Shown: positions 34,487 to 42,663 of the stretch, piece after piece
How positions within the stretch are numbered: the first letter of the stretch is position 1
Layout of the letters: every line of letters begins with the position of its first letter
Assembly (NCBI GenBank): GCA_036156195.1
Contig: JAYZUZ010000008.1
Span: 62,001-126,000, forward strand
Origin: Abyssibacter sp036156195
GTDB taxonomy: Bacteria; Pseudomonadota; Gammaproteobacteria; Nevskiales; OUC007
Reading direction: 5' to 3'
Length of the DNA stretch: 64,000 nucleotides
Notes under the pieces: generated by a model
What the model saw: only the letters and a program-made list of their open reading frames with translations
The model's database searches: none
Told to the model about the DNA's origin: nothing
Program-made: the position numbers and the translations under genes

Positions 34487-34514
34487 GGTCACACACAGCC
34501 CATTCCGGAAACTT
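34487..34514 (-). repeat. Right terminal inverted repeat of the ISL3 element
   Basis: Read on the minus strand it begins AAGTTTCCGGAATGGGCTGT. It matches the left repeat at the CCGGAATG core and TGTGT, but the outermost GG is AA. Confidence 0.75.
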
Positions 34515-34549
34515 AAAAAATAGCGGACTGAGCCTTCGCTACAGTCCGC
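34515..34549 (-). terminator. Orphan minus-strand terminator at the transposon target site
   Basis: On the minus strand GCGGACTG-11-nt loop-CAGTCCGC is followed by TATTTTTT. The transposon is inserted in this T-tract. The only gene to its right is on the plus strand, so what it terminates is unclear. The remaining 34550-34786 holds no ORF that can be supported; a TTGACA on the minus strand at 34624-34619 is the only promoter-like element noticed. Confidence 0.6.
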
Positions 34550-34786
34550 CAACGTGCGGTTGGTACCACCCCACCCGGCTCCCCAGCCGTCAGGATGACT
34601 CCACCCTGCCGGAGCGCATGTCAACGCCGCGTCAAAGCGTGTTCATGTCGCACCCGTTGCCGTGCGAACGGATCGCAGGGACCGATAAGCGCGCATTCGC
34701 GGACCTCATGACGCGGAGGGCATGACCCATCGCGAGGGAATCGTCTACGGTATGCAGCGTTTTGATTGCCCAGGACAGAGGAACCC

Positions 34787-35188
34787 ATGGCTCAGCAGCC
34801 CGAACTCCCCGAATTCAAACTGGATGATTCCAGCCTTTATCGCGAAGAAGTCTTCTCAGACCGCCAGACGGGCGGCATTCGCCGACTCATCCCGGTCACC
34901 GCCGATGGTGCCGATGACGAGAGTCGGCCGGTGCTGTTCGAGGGCCAGGCCAGCGTGTACACACCGGGTGGTGCCCTGCCCCTGAACTTCGAGTTGCCCG
35001 GCCCGACCCTGGCTGACGCCGTTGCCCAGTACGGCGACGCCGCCCGTGCGGCGCTGGAGCAGACCATCGAAGAGATCAACCAGATGCGGCGCGAGCAGCA
35101 GTCCTCCATCGTCGTACCCGGCCAACAGCCAGCAGGCGGCGCAGGGATCATCGATCCCACGGGCGGTCGCGGCGGGCCGATTCGCTAG
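34787..35188 (+). CDS. Conserved small hypothetical protein
   Basis: 133 aa from ATG 34787, with AGAGGA in front. Soluble and acidic. It begins MAQQPELPEFKLDDSSLYRE and contains FSDRQTGGIRRLIPVTADG, a strand-rich middle (VLFEGQASVYTPGGALPLNF) and a helical part (AVAQYGDAARAALEQTIEEI). The tail is Gly/Pro-rich and flexible. The pattern is that of a conserved proteobacterial protein without an assigned domain name. No membrane segment or signal peptide. Followed by a strong bidirectional terminator. Confidence 0.75.
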   Translation: MAQQPELPEFKLDDSSLYREEVFSDRQTGGIRRLIPVTADGADDESRPVLFEGQASVYTPGGALPLNFELPGPTLADAVAQYGDAARAALEQTIEEINQMRREQQSSIVVPGQQPAGGAGIIDPTGGRGGPIR

Positions 35189-35199
35189 CCGCCAGGCCC

Positions 35200-35240
35200 A
35201 AAAAAAGGGCCCCATGACGATTCGCCATGGGGCCCCTTCT
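35200..35240. terminator. Bidirectional terminator
   Basis: A-tract, GGGCCCCATG (35207-35216), nine-nt loop, CATGGGGCCC (35226-35235), then CTTCT. It serves the plus-strand gene ending at 35188 and the minus-strand gene ending at 35261. Confidence 0.85.
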
Positions 35241-35260
35241 CGACGTACGGCTTGCGCGGA

Positions 35261-35830
35261 TTAGTAGCGGCTGCCACCAAACTGCAAGTCGAGGCCAACG
35301 GCGGCCAGATCGACGTCGGTGTCGTCAAGCGCGTAACGCTCGTAGCCGAGGTTTAACGCAACAACCTCACCCAGCGGGAGGCTGGCGCCGACGCCATAGA
35401 ACACGTCTTCACCGTCCGTGGTGGCGCGGCCACCCAGCGGGCCTTCAGCCTCGGCATCCCAGAACAGCTCGCCCAACTTGCCGTATACCGATGCCCGCTC
35501 ACCCAGCGGGATGTGCAGGACACCGGCCAGTGTCAGGCCATCAGCCGTGTAGGTGGCCGGTCCATCGTCGTAGTCACCAAAGTCGGTGTAGCCACCCTCG
35601 ATGCCGATCACAGGTGTCAGGCGACCGCCGACACGCAGGCGATAACTGGTGCGGTTGTCATCGACATTGTCGTCATCATCCGGGAACTCCTCGGATTCGA
35701 CACGGAAGTAGCCGATGTCGGCGCCGACATAACCATAGGGATCAAAATCAGCCTGCTGAGCCAGCGCGGCAGGTGCGCACAGGGTGGCAGCGAGGCCAGA
35801 GGCCAGTAGTGTCTTGAACGTCATGTTCAT
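35261..35830 (-). CDS. Small outer-membrane beta-barrel protein (OmpA/porin-like domain)
   Basis: 189 aa. Signal peptide ending PAALAQQ. The mature protein is an eight-strand-type barrel: YGYVGADIGYFRV at the start, SYRLRVGGRLTPVIGIEGGYTDFG, a strand at ASVYGKLGELFW, and a terminal strand VGLDLQFGGSRY. Acidic loop FPDDDDNVDD is probably extracellular. It fits the OMP_b-brl domain; no peptidoglycan-binding domain is attached. Function not assignable. Two ATGs (35830, 35824) are possible starts. Confidence 0.8.
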   Translation of the reverse strand: MNMTFKTLLASGLAATLCAPAALAQQADFDPYGYVGADIGYFRVESEEFPDDDDNVDDNRTSYRLRVGGRLTPVIGIEGGYTDFGDYDDGPATYTADGLTLAGVLHIPLGERASVYGKLGELFWDAEAEGPLGGRATTDGEDVFYGVGASLPLGEVVALNLGYERYALDDTDVDLAAVGLDLQFGGSRY

Positions 35831-35857
35831 GTTGTCACTCCATTGGGGGAAAGGATG

Positions 35858-35880
35858 GCCGGTGCGCAGAACGCACCGGC
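35858..35880 (-). terminator. Hairpin between the BON and barrel genes
   Basis: GCCGGTGCG-5 nt-CGCACCGGC, nine-bp perfect stem, placed after the BON gene stop and upstream of the barrel gene. T-poor tail. Confidence 0.5.
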
Positions 35881-35933
35881 AGACTGTAGGGGGGGCGCCG
35901 ACGGCCGAGGGGTGGACGCCGGCGCAACTGTGC

Positions 35934-36611
35934 TTAAGACGACGCGTCTTCCACTGTCAGCTTGTCGACAACGTCATCGACGCCATCGGTGTTGAGCGCA
36001 ATTTGCGTAGCGAGATCCGCTTCCGCTTCTGACTCGACCCGGCCCGAGAGGGTGACGACCGCGTCATTGGTATCAACATCAATGCTCAGGCCACTGGTGG
36101 AGTCATTGGCCAGCAGGCGGGTCTTCACCGCAGCCGTAGTGCTGGCGTCGTCCATGGTGTCACCGAAGCCGTCGTCCTGTTCGGCGCGGGTGTCCAGGTC
36201 GGGTTGCACGTCGATTTCATCGTTCACATCGAGAATGGCATCCATGCCGGCTGCAATTTCGATGGCCAGGTCGCGTTGCACCTCGGTTTCGACGGTGCCA
36301 CCGATGGTGGCCGTCTGCTTGTGGACGTTGACGTCCAGGTCAAACGGGTTGAGGTTCTGGTTCACGGTATAGGCGGTGACCAGACGGCCTTCGAGGAAGG
36401 CATCGTAGGCGGCGCCGGTGAAGCTGCGCTCGCTACCGCTGTCTGCGGTGTCGTTGGCGGTGACCAATACGGGATGCTCGTGGTCACTGCTGCCAATCGG
36501 GGCAGCCATCAGCGCCAGGGGCGCAACACTCAGGCCAACCACCGCAAGGCCGCGGGTCAGGTGGCGAACGGGCGTCTGCGACGGCTTTCGATCAATCGTG
36601 TTCATCTGCAT
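35934..36611 (-). CDS. Secreted protein with two BON domains
   Basis: 225 aa. Signal peptide (LAVVGLSVAPLALMAAP). Two BON repeats at about residues 75-140 (GRLVTAYTVN...VNVHKQTATIGGTVETEVQ) and 155-223 (TTAAVKTRLLAND...VVTLSGRVESEAEADLA). This is the OsmY-like architecture of periplasmic, stress-related proteins thought to bind membranes. The linker between the domains is highly acidic. The upstream region holds one copy of an AT-rich repeat (36686-36708) that may be part of its control. Confidence 0.87.
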   Translation of the reverse strand: MQMNTIDRKPSQTPVRHLTRGLAVVGLSVAPLALMAAPIGSSDHEHPVLVTANDTADSGSERSFTGAAYDAFLEGRLVTAYTVNQNLNPFDLDVNVHKQTATIGGTVETEVQRDLAIEIAAGMDAILDVNDEIDVQPDLDTRAEQDDGFGDTMDDASTTAAVKTRLLANDSTSGLSIDVDTNDAVVTLSGRVESEAEADLATQIALNTDGVDDVVDKLTVEDASS

Positions 36612-36685
36612 CGTCCTTCGATTGGGATGAAAGACCGATGCACATCTGGCATCGGCAGCACAGATGGCGCAATCGCGATGCCAGT

Positions 36686-36708
36686 CAATATAAGTGTTTG
36701 ATATTAAA
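36686..36708. repeat. AT-rich direct repeat, copy 1
   Basis: CAATATAAGTGTTTGATATT and three more bases. It matches 19 of 23 positions with copy 2 at 36801. Found upstream of the BON gene in otherwise GC-rich DNA. Confidence 0.55.
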
Positions 36709-36772
36709 CGACTATAAGAAGTCCGCCTGCTGAGTTAACCGCCAAGACCGCCGGAGGGGGCATTGAAGTGTT

Positions 36773-36797
36773 GCCCTGCGGCAACGCTTCGCAGGGC
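36773..36797 (-). terminator. Hairpin past the thioesterase gene
   Basis: GCCCTGCG-9 nt-CGCAGGGC, eight-bp perfect stem, 75 bp past the stop of the minus-strand thioesterase. No clear T-tract. Confidence 0.4.
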
Positions 36798-36800
36798 GTG

Positions 36801-36823
36801 CAATATAAGTGCTTGAATATAAA
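36801..36823. repeat. AT-rich direct repeat, copy 2
   Basis: CAATATAAGTGCTTGAATAT and three more bases. Same orientation as copy 1, 115 bp away. The whole 36612-36871 intergenic region contains only these repeats and a hairpin. Confidence 0.55.
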
Positions 36824-36871
36824 AGGGTTGGTGCTGTCGTTGCCGCGCGACAACACCACCCATTTTTCCAA

Positions 36872-37678
36872 TTATCGCTGGTCAAAGACCACTACGGATT
36901 GCCGGCTGATGGCCGCGAGCTGGCCGTCCGGACGCCAGAGGCGGGCATCGGCCTGGACGAAGCCATCGCGTGCCCCCTGGGTGCGTACGTCGTAATACCA
37001 CCAGTCATCACCGGCTCCGGGCTCGCCGGGCGGATTCAGCAGATCGAAGGACCAGGTCATCGAGCTGGCAGGCGCTGGCCCCTTGAGCAGAGGCAACACG
37101 CTGGGCGGCCAGACATCCAGCAGCCCAATGAGTACGGCATCCCCCTCGCCCACGGAGTCGCGATACCGGCACCAGCCTGCAAAGTCGGCCTGCTGTTGAC
37201 CCGAGAAGGGGACGCCGCCCCGGGTCCAGACGAGTTCGTAGTGCTGGAGAAACACCGGCGTCATGCCGGGAATGTTCGGCAGCTGTTGTCCCTGCTCCGG
37301 TGGTGGCGTATCCGGTCGGCTCGCACCCGGTATCAGGATGTTCGAGCGGCGGCTCGCACCAAAGCTGGCAGTGGCCGTTGCGCAGACTTGGCCATTCTGG
37401 ATGATCCGGGCCTCCATCTGGGTGACGGACTTGCCCTGCCGTAGCACGGTGCCAGTCACCGTGGCTTCTGCGGGTGCTACCGGGCCGACAAAGGCGACGG
37501 TCATGGCGCGCAAGGCGCGTTCGGCAGGCACTTGCCCGCGCATGGCCTGATACAACACCGCTCCCACCAAGCCGCCATAGATTGCCCGGCCCTGGCTCCA
37601 GTCCTCGCTGAACGTGAGGGATTGTTCGTCGGCAGCCGTCATCCCGCCGATCAGGTCAGCAAATCGTGTCGTGCTCAT
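36872..37678 (-). CDS. Acyl-CoA thioesterase family protein (double hotdog)
   Basis: 268 aa, soluble. N-terminal hotdog about residues 20-110 (SQGRAIYGGLVGAVLYQAM, then VAFVGPVAPAEATVTGTVLRQGKSVTQMEARI) and C-terminal hotdog about 130-265, ending ARLWRPDGQLAAISRQSVVVFDQ. This is the TesB-like 4HBT_3 arrangement that cleaves acyl-CoA. The neighbouring LolA-like and MMPL genes on the same strand, nine bp upstream, suggest a lipid export or remodelling context. Substrate chain length is not readable. Confidence 0.87.
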   Translation of the reverse strand: MSTTRFADLIGGMTAADEQSLTFSEDWSQGRAIYGGLVGAVLYQAMRGQVPAERALRAMTVAFVGPVAPAEATVTGTVLRQGKSVTQMEARIIQNGQVCATATASFGASRRSNILIPGASRPDTPPPEQGQQLPNIPGMTPVFLQHYELVWTRGGVPFSGQQQADFAGWCRYRDSVGEGDAVLIGLLDVWPPSVLPLLKGPAPASSMTWSFDLLNPPGEPGAGDDWWYYDVRTQGARDGFVQADARLWRPDGQLAAISRQSVVVFDQR

Positions 37679-37687
37679 GATGCGAAC

Positions 37688-38491
37688 CTAGCGTGCGCGC
37701 TTCAGGGCTGACTGGTCGAAGTCACGGTCGTCCAGGCCTTCCTGGAACGCATAGTTCTCGAATTTCAGCGTGGTGGACTTGCCGGTCTGGTGATTGACCA
37801 TCTCCATGCGGCCCGGGCGCCAGTAGTCATCGAGGTACTCCTGGTATTCGTGCAGGGTCAGCGTCTTCAGGTGCGAGTTTTTGCGATCGTAGAACTCAAT
37901 CTTGCGCGGCCGGTATTCGGCCTGGTCCATCCAGACGATTTGCTTGGTGTAGCCCGAGTTCTCATCGGTCGGGTACCGCTCGATCACGAAGACCTGTTCA
38001 CCATCCAGGGTGTCGTCGCGCAGGTACTTGTACGTGTACTTCTCGATTTCCTGCGACGACAAATCCTCGTAGGCGAACTCGCTGCCCATGAACGGACCGG
38101 ACTTGTTGCTGCTGGCAATGCGCTTGACCCGCTTGAGCGCGGGCAGATAAAGCCACTGGTCGTCATCCCCGGTCTTGTGGGAGTACGTCAGCAGCGCCGT
38201 GCCACGCACGTCGCGTGGCTGGTCGAAGATGATCATGCTCTTGTCGCCATCGTCAGCGACTTCCAGTGCGCGCGAACGCATCTCGCGGATGGACTCATCG
38301 CCATTCTTGTTGCGTAGAATCATGGTCAGGTCGACGACCGAGTCGCTCCAGCCCGTGTCGCGGGCATCGGCTTCCGTGGCGATTTCCAGGCCGCGGGCGG
38401 CGGCATCCTGGGCCTGCGCGCTCAGCGGGAGTGCAGCAGCCAGCAGCAGGCCGATGCTGCCGAGCCAGGGTGACTTAGTGAGAGTAGGCAT
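37688..38491 (-). CDS. Outer-membrane lipoprotein-sorting (LolA-like) protein
   Basis: 267 aa from ATG 38491, chosen because GGAGG lies six bases upstream. Signal peptide ends LSAQAQ. The mature part is the LolA/LolB-like fold of the COG2834 type: MRSRALEVADDGDKSMIIFDQP, RGTALLTYSHKTGDDDQWLYLPALKRVKR and GSEFAYEDLSSQEIEKYTY. These proteins usually sit beside MMPL transporters and probably shuttle a lipid through the periplasm. The 5' end overlaps the MMPL gene by 17 bp. Confidence 0.9.
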   Translation of the reverse strand: MPTLTKSPWLGSIGLLLAAALPLSAQAQDAAARGLEIATEADARDTGWSDSVVDLTMILRNKNGDESIREMRSRALEVADDGDKSMIIFDQPRDVRGTALLTYSHKTGDDDQWLYLPALKRVKRIASSNKSGPFMGSEFAYEDLSSQEIEKYTYKYLRDDTLDGEQVFVIERYPTDENSGYTKQIVWMDQAEYRPRKIEFYDRKNSHLKTLTLHEYQEYLDDYWRPGRMEMVNHQTGKSTTLKFENYAFQEGLDDRDFDQSALKRAR

Positions 38492-40871
38492 GGGAATCCT
38501 CCATGGGGGTTTCAGAGCGGGTAGTCCGGCGTCGGTCCACAAGCAGGAGCAGGGCCGGGAGCAGAAAGAAATCGGCAATCAGTGCGCAGATGATGGCGAT
38601 GGATGTCAGCTGTGCCATCCCGCTATTCGGTAGAAAAGCGCTTTGCGCGAGCACGGCAAAGCCGGCGACCAGGATCAGGCTGGTGGTAGTCAGCGCCGTG
38701 CCCACCGTACGGAAACTGTAGACGATGGCTTGCTCCGGTGTCTGGCCCAGCTCACGGCGCGCGCGCAGGTATTTGGACAGGAAATGGATGGTGTCATCCA
38801 CCACGATGCCCACGGTCATGCCCAGCACAATGGCCATGGTGAAATTGATCTTGCCGTCGATTAGCCCCCACAGGCCGAAGGCCAGACCCAGCGGTACGAG
38901 ATTGGGAATCAGCGACAGCAGACCCATTTTCCAGCTCGCGAGCGCCAGTATGAGCAAAAAGCTGATGCCGATTAGTGCCACCGGCATGCCGATGAACATG
39001 CTCTTGATATTGCGGTCGGCGATATAGGCAAACATCACGGCTGGCGAGACACCGATGGTTTCCATGCCCGGTGCGTTCTCGGCCAGCCAGGCATGTGCCT
39101 CGTCCACCAGTGCCCGGGTTTCCACGGCGTCGAGGTGCTCAAAGGCTACGAAAAAGCGGGTCGCCGATTTGTCGATATTGATCTGGTTGCCCAGATCCAG
39201 CCCGAACGGTAGCGAGAACTCGTAGAGCAGCAGGTACTGGGCGGCGAGTTCCGGGTTATCCGGCACGCGGTAGTAGGTTTCATCGTCCCCGTGCATGTTC
39301 TTGTTCAGACGCTTGAAGATGTCCGACACGCTGGCCACATGCTTGACGCGCGGATCCGCCAGCCACCACTGCTTGAAGGCATCGAGTTGCTGCAGGTACG
39401 TCGGGTCGGTGACGCCACCGGCGCCGCCGGGCGCCTCGAGATCGAACTCCATGGTGTAAAGCCCGGTGATGTTGTCGGCCACCCAGTCGGTATCGGTCCG
39501 GAACTTCACACTGGTGTCGAAGTAATGCACAAACGTTTCGTTGGCCTGGTTCAGCGGCACCAATGCGCAGAGCACGCCGGCGACCACCAGGCTGACGATA
39601 AGCACCGGCCGCTTGCGTCTGACGACAAACTGGCCCAGCGACTCCATGCGCCGGGACAGCCCGCCCGACTGCTTCGGCACCTTGACCGGTAGCAGCATCA
39701 TCAATGCCGGCAACAGGCTGACCGACAGCAACCAGGCGACGATGACGCCCATGGCCACGATATTGCCGAGGTCACGCAGCGGTGGGCTGTCGGCAAAGTT
39801 GATCGACAAAAAGCCCAGCGCCGTGGTGACCGACGTCAGAAAGATCGGCATGAAGTTCACTCGCAGCGAGTCGATTAATGCCGATCGCTTGTCCTGACCT
39901 TCCCGCATGTTGGCAAACATGGACACCAGCACGTGTATGGAGTCCGCCACGGCGAGGGTGGAGACAATCAGCGGTGCGGAGATCGAAGGCGGCGTGAACT
40001 GGATGCCTGCATAGGCGGTCAGCCCCACCGATGCCATCATCGACGTGAAGATGACGCCCAGGGTGCCGACCGTGCCGGCAATGGATCGCACCAGTACCCA
40101 GGTGATGACGATAATCACCAGGTACATCAACGGGATGAGCGAGGCGACATCCTGTTGGCTGGCTTCTGAGAAAGACACCGACATGAAGTTGCTGCCGGTG
40201 AGATAGATGTTGTGGTCCGGATACTTGGTCAGCATTTCCTCGCGCAATGCGCGGACCTCGGCCGCCACTTCTTCGACTTCGGAATCGTCCAGTGCCGGCA
40301 ATTGATGCACGACGTTGACGGCAATCGCATGCCCGGATTCGGAAGTGAGCCGGCCAATGAGCAGGGGTTCGTTGACCGCGATCTCGCGAATCCGCTGGAT
40401 CTGGTCCTCGCTGAGCGTACGGGCGTTCTCCACCAGGGGGGCCACGCGCAGATCGTCACCGTCGGCCTCTGTGTGCTGGTAGTTCGTGACCGAATCCACC
40501 CGGAGCGAATAAACCAGGCTCCAGGCGCGGTCGGTCAGCTCCTCGGCCAGGGCCAGCGTGTCCTGGTTAAAGGCCGTGTCGCTGGCCGTGGGTTCGATGA
40601 CAATCAGCGAGTTGTCATTCTTGGTATAGCGGTCCTGCACCTGGTCAAACGCCACGAGCTGCGGGTTGCCGGGGCCGAAATACACCCGGTAGTCCTTGCT
40701 CATGCCCAGCGTGGGGCCGGCGGTGCCGGCGATGGTCGCCACCAGCGGATAACTGCAGGCCGCAACCAGTAACAGTGATAGCAGCAATGTGGCCCAGACA
40801 TGGTCCACGACCCAGCGGCCGTACGCGACGACCAATCTGTCCATGCGCGAGTCTTGTCTCGATCCAGTCAT
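38475..40871 (-). CDS. MMPL/RND-family transporter
   Basis: 798 aa from ATG 40871 (GGGGAG eight bases upstream). RND architecture: one N-terminal helix, a large periplasmic loop (about 60-240), five helices, a second loop (about 430-610) and a further helix set. Conserved TM4-type residues appear in STLAVADSIHVLVSMF and VLGMTVGIVVDDTIHFLSKYLRA. The family moves hydrophobic molecules such as lipids or hopanoids, powered by the proton gradient. It forms an operon with a TetR regulator upstream and LolA-like and thioesterase genes downstream. Cargo unknown. Confidence 0.92.
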   Translation of the reverse strand: MTGSRQDSRMDRLVVAYGRWVVDHVWATLLLSLLLVAACSYPLVATIAGTAGPTLGMSKDYRVYFGPGNPQLVAFDQVQDRYTKNDNSLIVIEPTASDTAFNQDTLALAEELTDRAWSLVYSLRVDSVTNYQHTEADGDDLRVAPLVENARTLSEDQIQRIREIAVNEPLLIGRLTSESGHAIAVNVVHQLPALDDSEVEEVAAEVRALREEMLTKYPDHNIYLTGSNFMSVSFSEASQQDVASLIPLMYLVIIVITWVLVRSIAGTVGTLGVIFTSMMASVGLTAYAGIQFTPPSISAPLIVSTLAVADSIHVLVSMFANMREGQDKRSALIDSLRVNFMPIFLTSVTTALGFLSINFADSPPLRDLGNIVAMGVIVAWLLSVSLLPALMMLLPVKVPKQSGGLSRRMESLGQFVVRRKRPVLIVSLVVAGVLCALVPLNQANETFVHYFDTSVKFRTDTDWVADNITGLYTMEFDLEAPGGAGGVTDPTYLQQLDAFKQWWLADPRVKHVASVSDIFKRLNKNMHGDDETYYRVPDNPELAAQYLLLYEFSLPFGLDLGNQINIDKSATRFFVAFEHLDAVETRALVDEAHAWLAENAPGMETIGVSPAVMFAYIADRNIKSMFIGMPVALIGISFLLILALASWKMGLLSLIPNLVPLGLAFGLWGLIDGKINFTMAIVLGMTVGIVVDDTIHFLSKYLRARRELGQTPEQAIVYSFRTVGTALTTTSLILVAGFAVLAQSAFLPNSGMAQLTSIAIICALIADFFLLPALLLLVDRRRTTRSETPMEDSHAYSH

Positions 40872-40916
40872 GACGGTACTCCCCAAAAACGAATGCGGTG
40901 GATCCTGCAGCGGCCG

Positions 40917-41516
40917 CTAGGCGCGCATGGATTCCAGGTAGTGGATGAGGCCGCGGTGGCTGGCCTCAAAGTGCTCCCGACAGCGGGAGGCCTTGGCCAT
41001 GGCCCAGATGCCCTCGATGGCGCAGATGATGAAAATGGCGACATCTTCGGGATCGACATCGCGCCGACCTTCGCCGATGTCCTGCGACTTGCGGACGCCA
41101 GCCATGATGCCGCGCTTCCACTCGAAGAAAATGGCGAACAAAGGCTCGCGGAACACCGGGTCGCTACCCGCCAGTTCCTGCGTCAGATTGGCGAATGGGC
41201 AGCCCAGCGCCAGCATGTCCTCGTCGACGGATCGGGCATGTTCCGCCACATAGGCGATGGCGGCTTCAAGTGGTCGGTCGGCTTCCAGCATGGGGCGCCA
41301 GCGCGTCTCCACCCAGGGTCGGACGACCTCGTCGATCACGGCCAGTCCCAGCGCCTTCTTGTTGCGGAAATGGTGATAGAGCGCGCCTTTGGTGACTTCG
41401 GTGGCGCGCAGAATCTGGTCCAGGCTGGACGCATGAAACCCATTGCGATGCATCTCTGCAAACGCGGCTTCCAGCAGGCGCTGACGCGTTGCATCCGGCT
41501 GACGACGCGCGTTCAA
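40917..41516 (-). CDS. TetR-family transcriptional regulator
   Basis: About 199 aa from TTG 41516. The frame continues upstream to an ATG at 41696, but that would place the palindrome at 41658-41675 inside the coding region, and the extra 60 residues look non-protein-like. HTH: RQRLLEAAFAEMHRNGFHASSLDQILRATEVTKGALYHHFRNKKAL. The C-terminal TetR_C domain includes GCPFANLTQELAG, typical of the AcrR/YcdC-like group. Likely represses the MMPL operon it precedes and itself; 45 bp separate it from the MMPL start. Confidence 0.87.
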   Translation of the reverse strand: MNARRQPDATRQRLLEAAFAEMHRNGFHASSLDQILRATEVTKGALYHHFRNKKALGLAVIDEVVRPWVETRWRPMLEADRPLEAAIAYVAEHARSVDEDMLALGCPFANLTQELAGSDPVFREPLFAIFFEWKRGIMAGVRKSQDIGEGRRDVDPEDVAIFIICAIEGIWAMAKASRCREHFEASHRGLIHYLESMRA

Positions 41517-41657
41517 GCCGCCACCCGCTGTGCTGGATGCTGTCCCGGGGATGGCCGATACTGCAGCCTCACCCGGACGGCGGCTGGCTGGGCGGGTGTG
41601 GCTAACACCGGGGAGATCATCATCAGATGCATGCGTGGCGAGGGTTTGAGATGAGTG

Positions 41658-41675
41658 ACATACCGACCAGTATGT
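41658..41675. promoter_or_regulatory. TetR-type operator between the regulator and the TSUP gene
   Basis: ACATAC-CGACCA-GTATGT, perfect six-bp arms, in the divergent region between the TetR gene and the TSUP transporter. The symmetry and position suit autoregulation and possible control of both directions. Confidence 0.7.
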
Positions 41676-41727
41676 ACGTGGCGCGCGCCAGGTCAAGTGT
41701 CAGGCTCCTCGCCCCCCTCCCGGCCCG

Positions 41728-42489
41728 ATGAGTGGTCTTGGCGTGTTGCTGAGCCCCGTGGAGTGGATGCTAGTGGTTGTGGCCTTCGGATCGGCGGTGC
41801 TCTCGGGGCTTGCCGGTGCCGGCGGCGGCACGATCCTCATCGGCGCCATATACGCCACCGGCATGCCACCGGTGGTTGCGGTGCCGTTGCACGCTGTGGT
41901 GCAGATGGCCTCGAATACCAGTCGGGTCTTTGCCTATTGGTCGCATGTGCGTTGGCGGGCGGCCGTGGTGTTCTGCCTGGGCGCCCTTCCGGCTCCGTTC
42001 CTGGTTGCGCCACTGGTTGCCAGCGTGAACCCCGACTATGTCCGCCTGCTCATGGCGGGCTTTATTTTCTGGACGTTGTTGCCTCGGGCCGCAAAGGCCA
42101 TGCAGTTGAGTGAGCGGGCCGCCATGGGGACGGCCGGCGTGCTCAACGGCGGCGTCGGCGCAGTGGTGGGTGCCACCGGGTTACTGATCGGGCCCTTCTT
42201 TCTACGGTCCGACTGGGCGAAGGAAACCACCATCGGTACGCTGGCGCTCTGTCAGTCGCTGGGCCATGCGTTCAAGGTTGCCGCCTTCGCGACCGTGGGT
42301 TTTGCGATGCTGGATCAGCTGCCGTTGATGTTGGGCATGGTGGTCGGCGTGATTGCCGGAACGGCGGCAGGCCGCTGGCTGCACCGCTTTGTCCGGGACG
42401 CGGCGTTTCGACCCCTGTTTCGGGGGATTCTGGCGGTGCTGGCGATCAAACTGGTCTGGGACGCCGGCCAGCGGCTGTGGCTGGCCTGA
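41728..42489 (+). CDS. TSUP-family (TauE/SafE) membrane transporter
   Basis: 253 aa with about eight hydrophobic segments. TSUP features: ASAVLSGLAGAGGGTILIGAI-like N-terminal repeat and GVLNGGVGAVVGATGLLIGPFFLR in the second half. Family members export sulfite, sulfoacetate or other organosulfur anions. Divergent from the TetR gene with the operator between them, so possibly co-regulated with the MMPL operon. The start codon is followed by MSGLGVLLSP; the Shine-Dalgarno is weak. Confidence 0.87.
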   Translation: MSGLGVLLSPVEWMLVVVAFGSAVLSGLAGAGGGTILIGAIYATGMPPVVAVPLHAVVQMASNTSRVFAYWSHVRWRAAVVFCLGALPAPFLVAPLVASVNPDYVRLLMAGFIFWTLLPRAAKAMQLSERAAMGTAGVLNGGVGAVVGATGLLIGPFFLRSDWAKETTIGTLALCQSLGHAFKVAAFATVGFAMLDQLPLMLGMVVGVIAGTAAGRWLHRFVRDAAFRPLFRGILAVLAIKLVWDAGQRLWLA

Positions 42490-42663
42490 TTGCAGCCGTC
42501 GGATGCCGTGCGTTGACCTGCCTGACGCAACCGCTGGCCAGACCGACCCTTGCCATGGGGCGATACACCGCGTTTACTTGGTGCGGTGCCGCATTCGGCG
42601 CATTTAATTTGCGCTAAACGTCGGCACGCCCATTTCAGCAGCCAGCCTCTGGCAACGGTGTCG

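Larger units (their letters stand above)
30181..34514 (+). mobile_element. ISL3-family transposon carrying an MmeI-like restriction-modification gene
   Basis: A 4.33-kb element bounded by inverted repeats: left GTATCCGGAATG... at 30181-30208, right (reverse strand) GTTTCCGGAATG... at 34514-34487, matching at about 20 of 28 positions. The flanks share AAAAAAT (30174-30180 and 34515-34521), a near-8-bp AT-rich target duplication as expected for ISL3. Contents in order: left TIR, two further TIR-like repeats, the restriction-modification gene, and the ISL3 transposase overlapping it by four bases. The outermost two bases of the right end (AA rather than GG) differ, which may impair mobility. Confidence 0.85.

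Noticed and set aside
30181..34514. Composite transposon or prophage remnant
   Set aside because: Only one transposase and one TIR pair are present; no integrase, phage structural gene or second IS copy.
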